25,654 nt of DNA from an uncultured Prevotella sp. (GTDB lineage Bacteria > Bacteroidota > Bacteroidia > Bacteroidales > Bacteroidaceae). The notes beneath the pieces are model-generated. The model was given only the letters and a program-made list of their open reading frames with translations, did no database searches and was not told the DNA's origin. How positions within the stretch are numbered: the stretch's first letter is position 1; each line of letters begins with the position of its first letter. This document shows positions 24,453-25,654 of the stretch, piece after piece. The DNA is taken from the NCBI GenBank assembly GCA_934190685.1, contig CAKPTK010000020.1, forward strand, positions 1-25,654. Reading direction: 5' to 3'. Made by a program: the position numbers and the translations under genes.

Positions 24453-25016
24453 ATGAAAAGACTGATGATTCTGCTGTCGCTCTTCGTGGCGTTTGCCAGC
24501 TGCGCGGACGCACAGCGCGGCGGGGAGAAACCGACGAGGGAACAGATGGAAAAGGCCGACCGCAACGGCTATATAGTCCGCGACGGCGACAAGGCTCCCG
24601 ACTTCACCATCGAACTGACCGACGGACGGAGGGTGAGACTCTCCGAACTGAAGGGCAAGGTGGTGCTTCTGCAGTTCACCGCCAGTTGGTGCAGCGTGTG
24701 CCGAAAGGAAATGCCGCAGCTCGAGGCGCAGATTTGGCAGAAGCACAAGACCGACAGCGACTTCGTGTTTATCGGTGTGGACCGTGACGAGCCGCTCGAG
24801 AAGGTGAAAGCCTTCGCCCGACAGACCGGCGTGACCTATCCGCTCGGACTCGACCCCGGAGCCGACATATTCGGAAAGTTCGCCCTGAAACAGTCGGGAG
24901 TGACGCGCAACGTGCTCATCGGCCGTGACGGCAAAATCGTGATGCGCACCCGCCTGTATGACGAGGCTGAGTTCGCCCGGCTGGTGGGCAAGGTAGACGA
25001 GCTGCTGGGGAAATGA
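24453..25016 (+). CDS. TlpA-like thioredoxin-family lipoprotein
   Basis: The 187-residue protein starts with a lipoprotein signal ending FASC, with lipidated Cys17, so it is anchored in the envelope. The rest is an AhpC/TSA-Redoxin/TlpA thioredoxin fold: GDKAPDFTIELTDGRRVRLSEL, then VVLLQFTASWCSVCRKEMPQL with the redox pair Cys80/Cys83, FVFIGVDRDEP, and GVTRNVLIGRDGKIVMRTR with the cis-Pro position replaced by Val-Thr. It probably reduces or exchanges disulfides in periplasmic or surface proteins. The start at 24453 begins the signal peptide; the frame is open back to 24366. Its leader carries a promoter box and a perfect inverted repeat. Confidence 0.85.
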   Translation: MKRLMILLSLFVAFASCADAQRGGEKPTREQMEKADRNGYIVRDGDKAPDFTIELTDGRRVRLSELKGKVVLLQFTASWCSVCRKEMPQLEAQIWQKHKTDSDFVFIGVDRDEPLEKVKAFARQTGVTYPLGLDPGADIFGKFALKQSGVTRNVLIGRDGKIVMRTRLYDEAEFARLVGKVDELLGK

Positions 25017-25049
25017 CTCCACCCCGGGGCGGAGTTGTCTGAGCAGACA
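25017..25049. repeat. Two short palindromes after the TlpA-like gene
   Basis: Directly after the stop codon, 25017-25034 is an 18-bp near-palindrome (CTCC..GGAG arms around CCCCGGGG) with one mismatched pair, and TGTCTG-AG-CAGACA follows at 25036-25049. They could stop or protect the 3' end of the upstream transcript, but no T-run follows. Apart from these, the gene-poor stretch 25017-25355 holds the promoter, leader ORF and attenuator listed separately. Confidence 0.6.
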
Positions 25050-25117
25050 CCCACTGGGTGGAAAAGGCCGGCGGAACGGACGGTATGAAAGAAAAAAGAC
25101 ATTTTTCTGTCGAAATG

Positions 25118-25149
25118 TTTGCACGGTTCACGGAAAAATTATACTTTTG
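25118..25149 (+). promoter_or_regulatory. Promoter of the leader-pheA transcript
   Basis: TTTG at 25118-25121, a 20-bp spacer and TACTTTTG at 25142-25149 followed by CA form a near-perfect Bacteroidetes promoter. It lies 27 nt upstream of the leader ATG at 25177, so the leader ORF is at the extreme 5' end of the transcript. Confidence 0.8.
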
Positions 25150-25176
25150 CAATCGTAATCATTAAAATAAAGAGAA

Positions 25177-25257
25177 ATGAACAAGTTGTACGCATCTTTC
25201 TATTACTTCTTTTATTTTTACTTTGCAAGCACTTGCAGAGCGGGAAGTTGCGTGTAA
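25177..25257 (+). CDS. Phe/Tyr-rich leader peptide of an attenuator
   Basis: A 26-codon ORF starts at ATG 25177 and ends at TAA 25255-25257. Residues 8-16 are nine aromatic residues in a row, FYYFFYFYF, five Phe and four Tyr; Tyr5 adds a fifth Tyr. Such runs are the classic control codons of ribosome-mediated attenuation. The downstream gene makes the Phe precursor, and prephenate is shared with the Tyr branch, which fits control by both amino acids. AGAGAA just before the ATG is purine-rich. The last codons overlap GAGCGGGA (25238-25245), the predicted antiterminator strand. I expect the peptide itself to have no function other than its translation. Confidence 0.85.
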   Translation: MNKLYASFYYFFYFYFASTCRAGSCV

Positions 25258-25307
25258 ATTTCAACTTAGGAACCAATTATAGAAAGAAATCTATATGAAT
25301 CCCGCTC
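25238..25307 (+). promoter_or_regulatory. Predicted antiterminator pairing of the Phe/Tyr attenuator
   Basis: GAGCGGGA (25238-25245), inside the last codons of the leader ORF, is exactly complementary to TCCCGCTC (25300-25307), which includes most of the 5' arm of the terminator. The two pairings exclude each other. A ribosome stalled on the aromatic codons (25198-25224) leaves GAGCGGGA largely free, allowing antitermination. A ribosome that reaches the stop at 25255 covers it, allowing the terminator. A further small stem, AAGTTG (25245-25250) with CAACTT (25262-25267), may compete. Confidence 0.75.
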
Positions 25308-25332
25308 CACATGAAAGTGAAGCGGGATTTTT
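25298..25332 (+). terminator. Attenuator terminator upstream of pheA
   Basis: AATCCCGCT (25298-25306) pairs with AGCGGGATT (25321-25329); after one C/A mismatch, CAC pairs with GTG, leaving a 6-nt loop. T25328-T25332 form the U-tract. It lies between the leader ORF and the pheA start, 24 nt before the ATG, so it must be a conditional rather than an end-of-gene terminator. Confidence 0.88.
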
Positions 25333-25355
25333 CATTACAGGACAAAAGGAAAGAT

Positions 25356-25654
25356 ATGAGAAGAATAGCCATACAAGGAGTAGAGGGGTCGTTCCACGAC
25401 ATCGCCGCCCACGAGTATTTCGAGGGCGAGCAGGTGCAGCTGATTTGCTGCGCCACGTTCGAGCAAGTGTTCGAGAACGTGAAGCGCGACCCCACCGTCA
25501 TCGGACTGGTGGCCATAGAGAACACCATCGCCGGCTCGCTGCTCCACAACTACGAGTTGCTGCGCGACTCGGGCACGACCATCGTCGGCGAGCACAAGCT
25601 CCACATCGAGCACAGCATCTGCTGCCTGCCCGAGGACAACTGGGACACCATCCG
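25356..25654 (+). CDS. pheA: Prephenate dehydratase (partial, 3' end off window)
   Basis: The ATG at 25356 follows AAAAGGAAAG, one of the few purine-rich ribosome sites here. The 99 visible complete codons match the N-terminus of the prephenate dehydratase domain: RRIAIQGVEGSFHDIAAHEYF, VIGLVAIENTIAGSLLHNYELL (the family's xxxENSxxGxV motif), and EHKLHIEHSICCLP. The enzyme converts prephenate to phenylpyruvate, the last committed step to phenylalanine in the cytoplasm. No chorismate mutase domain precedes it, so it is the stand-alone dehydratase type used in Bacteroidetes, where aminotransferase, DAHP synthase/chorismate mutase and prephenate dehydrogenase genes often follow. Those genes, and the regulatory ACT domain, would lie beyond the window. 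The preceding attenuator explains its control. Confidence 0.9.
   Translation, partial: MRRIAIQGVEGSFHDIAAHEYFEGEQVQLICCATFEQVFENVKRDPTVIGLVAIENTIAGSLLHNYELLRDSGTTIVGEHKLHIEHSICCLPEDNWDTI

Noticed and set aside
25298..25332. Ordinary end-of-transcript terminator for the TlpA-like gene
   Set aside because: It lies downstream of a new strong promoter and a leader ORF, 280 bp from the TlpA-like stop, and shares sequence complementarity with the leader; an attenuator explains it better.

Overview
The window looks like chromosome of a Bacteroidetes bacterium, most likely a relatively GC-rich Prevotella-type member of the Bacteroidales. The main reasons are at least ten promoters with the Bacteroidetes -7 box TAnnTTTG (four of them with a plausible TTG/TTTG -33 box 19-20 bp upstream), almost no strong Shine-Dalgarno sites, families typical of Bacteroidales (lipobox nuclease, Wzi, DUF4922/SpoIID, lipocalin-like lipoprotein) and the gene neighbourhoods. 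No phage, IS element, tRNA, rRNA or CRISPR array is visible. The species is an inference.

Layout. 1-391 (-): start of a secreted nuclease lipoprotein, cut by the window edge. 470-1972 (+): agmatine deiminase (aguA) and a Fur-family regulator. 2023-7604 (-): a three-gene heavy-metal RND efflux operon (adaptor, pump, outer-membrane channel). 7871-8746 (+): N-carbamoylputrescine amidase (aguB), the next step after aguA, so the efflux operon sits between the two halves of one putrescine pathway. 8851-13998 (-): an AmpG-like permease and, upstream of it, a 1261-residue protein that joins glycosyltransferase, HIT/GDP-galactose-phosphorylase-like (DUF4922) and SpoIID-like modules. 14134-16725 (+): Wzi-type outer-membrane protein, lipocalin-like lipoprotein and a conserved unknown. 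16770-16926: a bidirectional terminator followed by 22-bp tandem repeats. 16962-18616 (-): two different phosphoglycosyl transferases in overlapping genes. 18755-20233 (-): L-fucose/L-arabinose isomerase-family enzyme. 20428-24305 (+): EamA transporter, ACT-domain protein plus UPF0210 partner, and adenine glycosylase MutY. 24453-25016 (+): TlpA-like thioredoxin lipoprotein. 25118-25654 (+): promoter, leader peptide, terminator and the start of prephenate dehydratase.

The most striking element is at 25177-25332, upstream of prephenate dehydratase. A 26-codon leader ORF has nine consecutive Phe/Tyr codons, followed by an intrinsic terminator whose 5' arm is exactly complementary to 8 nt inside the end of the leader ORF. 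This has all the parts of a ribosome-mediated Phe/Tyr attenuator. The leader is too short to be called by standard gene finding. The second item of interest is the multi-domain envelope/peptidoglycan-type fusion at 10213-13998. It has no visible signal peptide and is paired with an AmpG-like permease.

Gene functions are from recognised motifs and family memory only. No database search or structure prediction was run.
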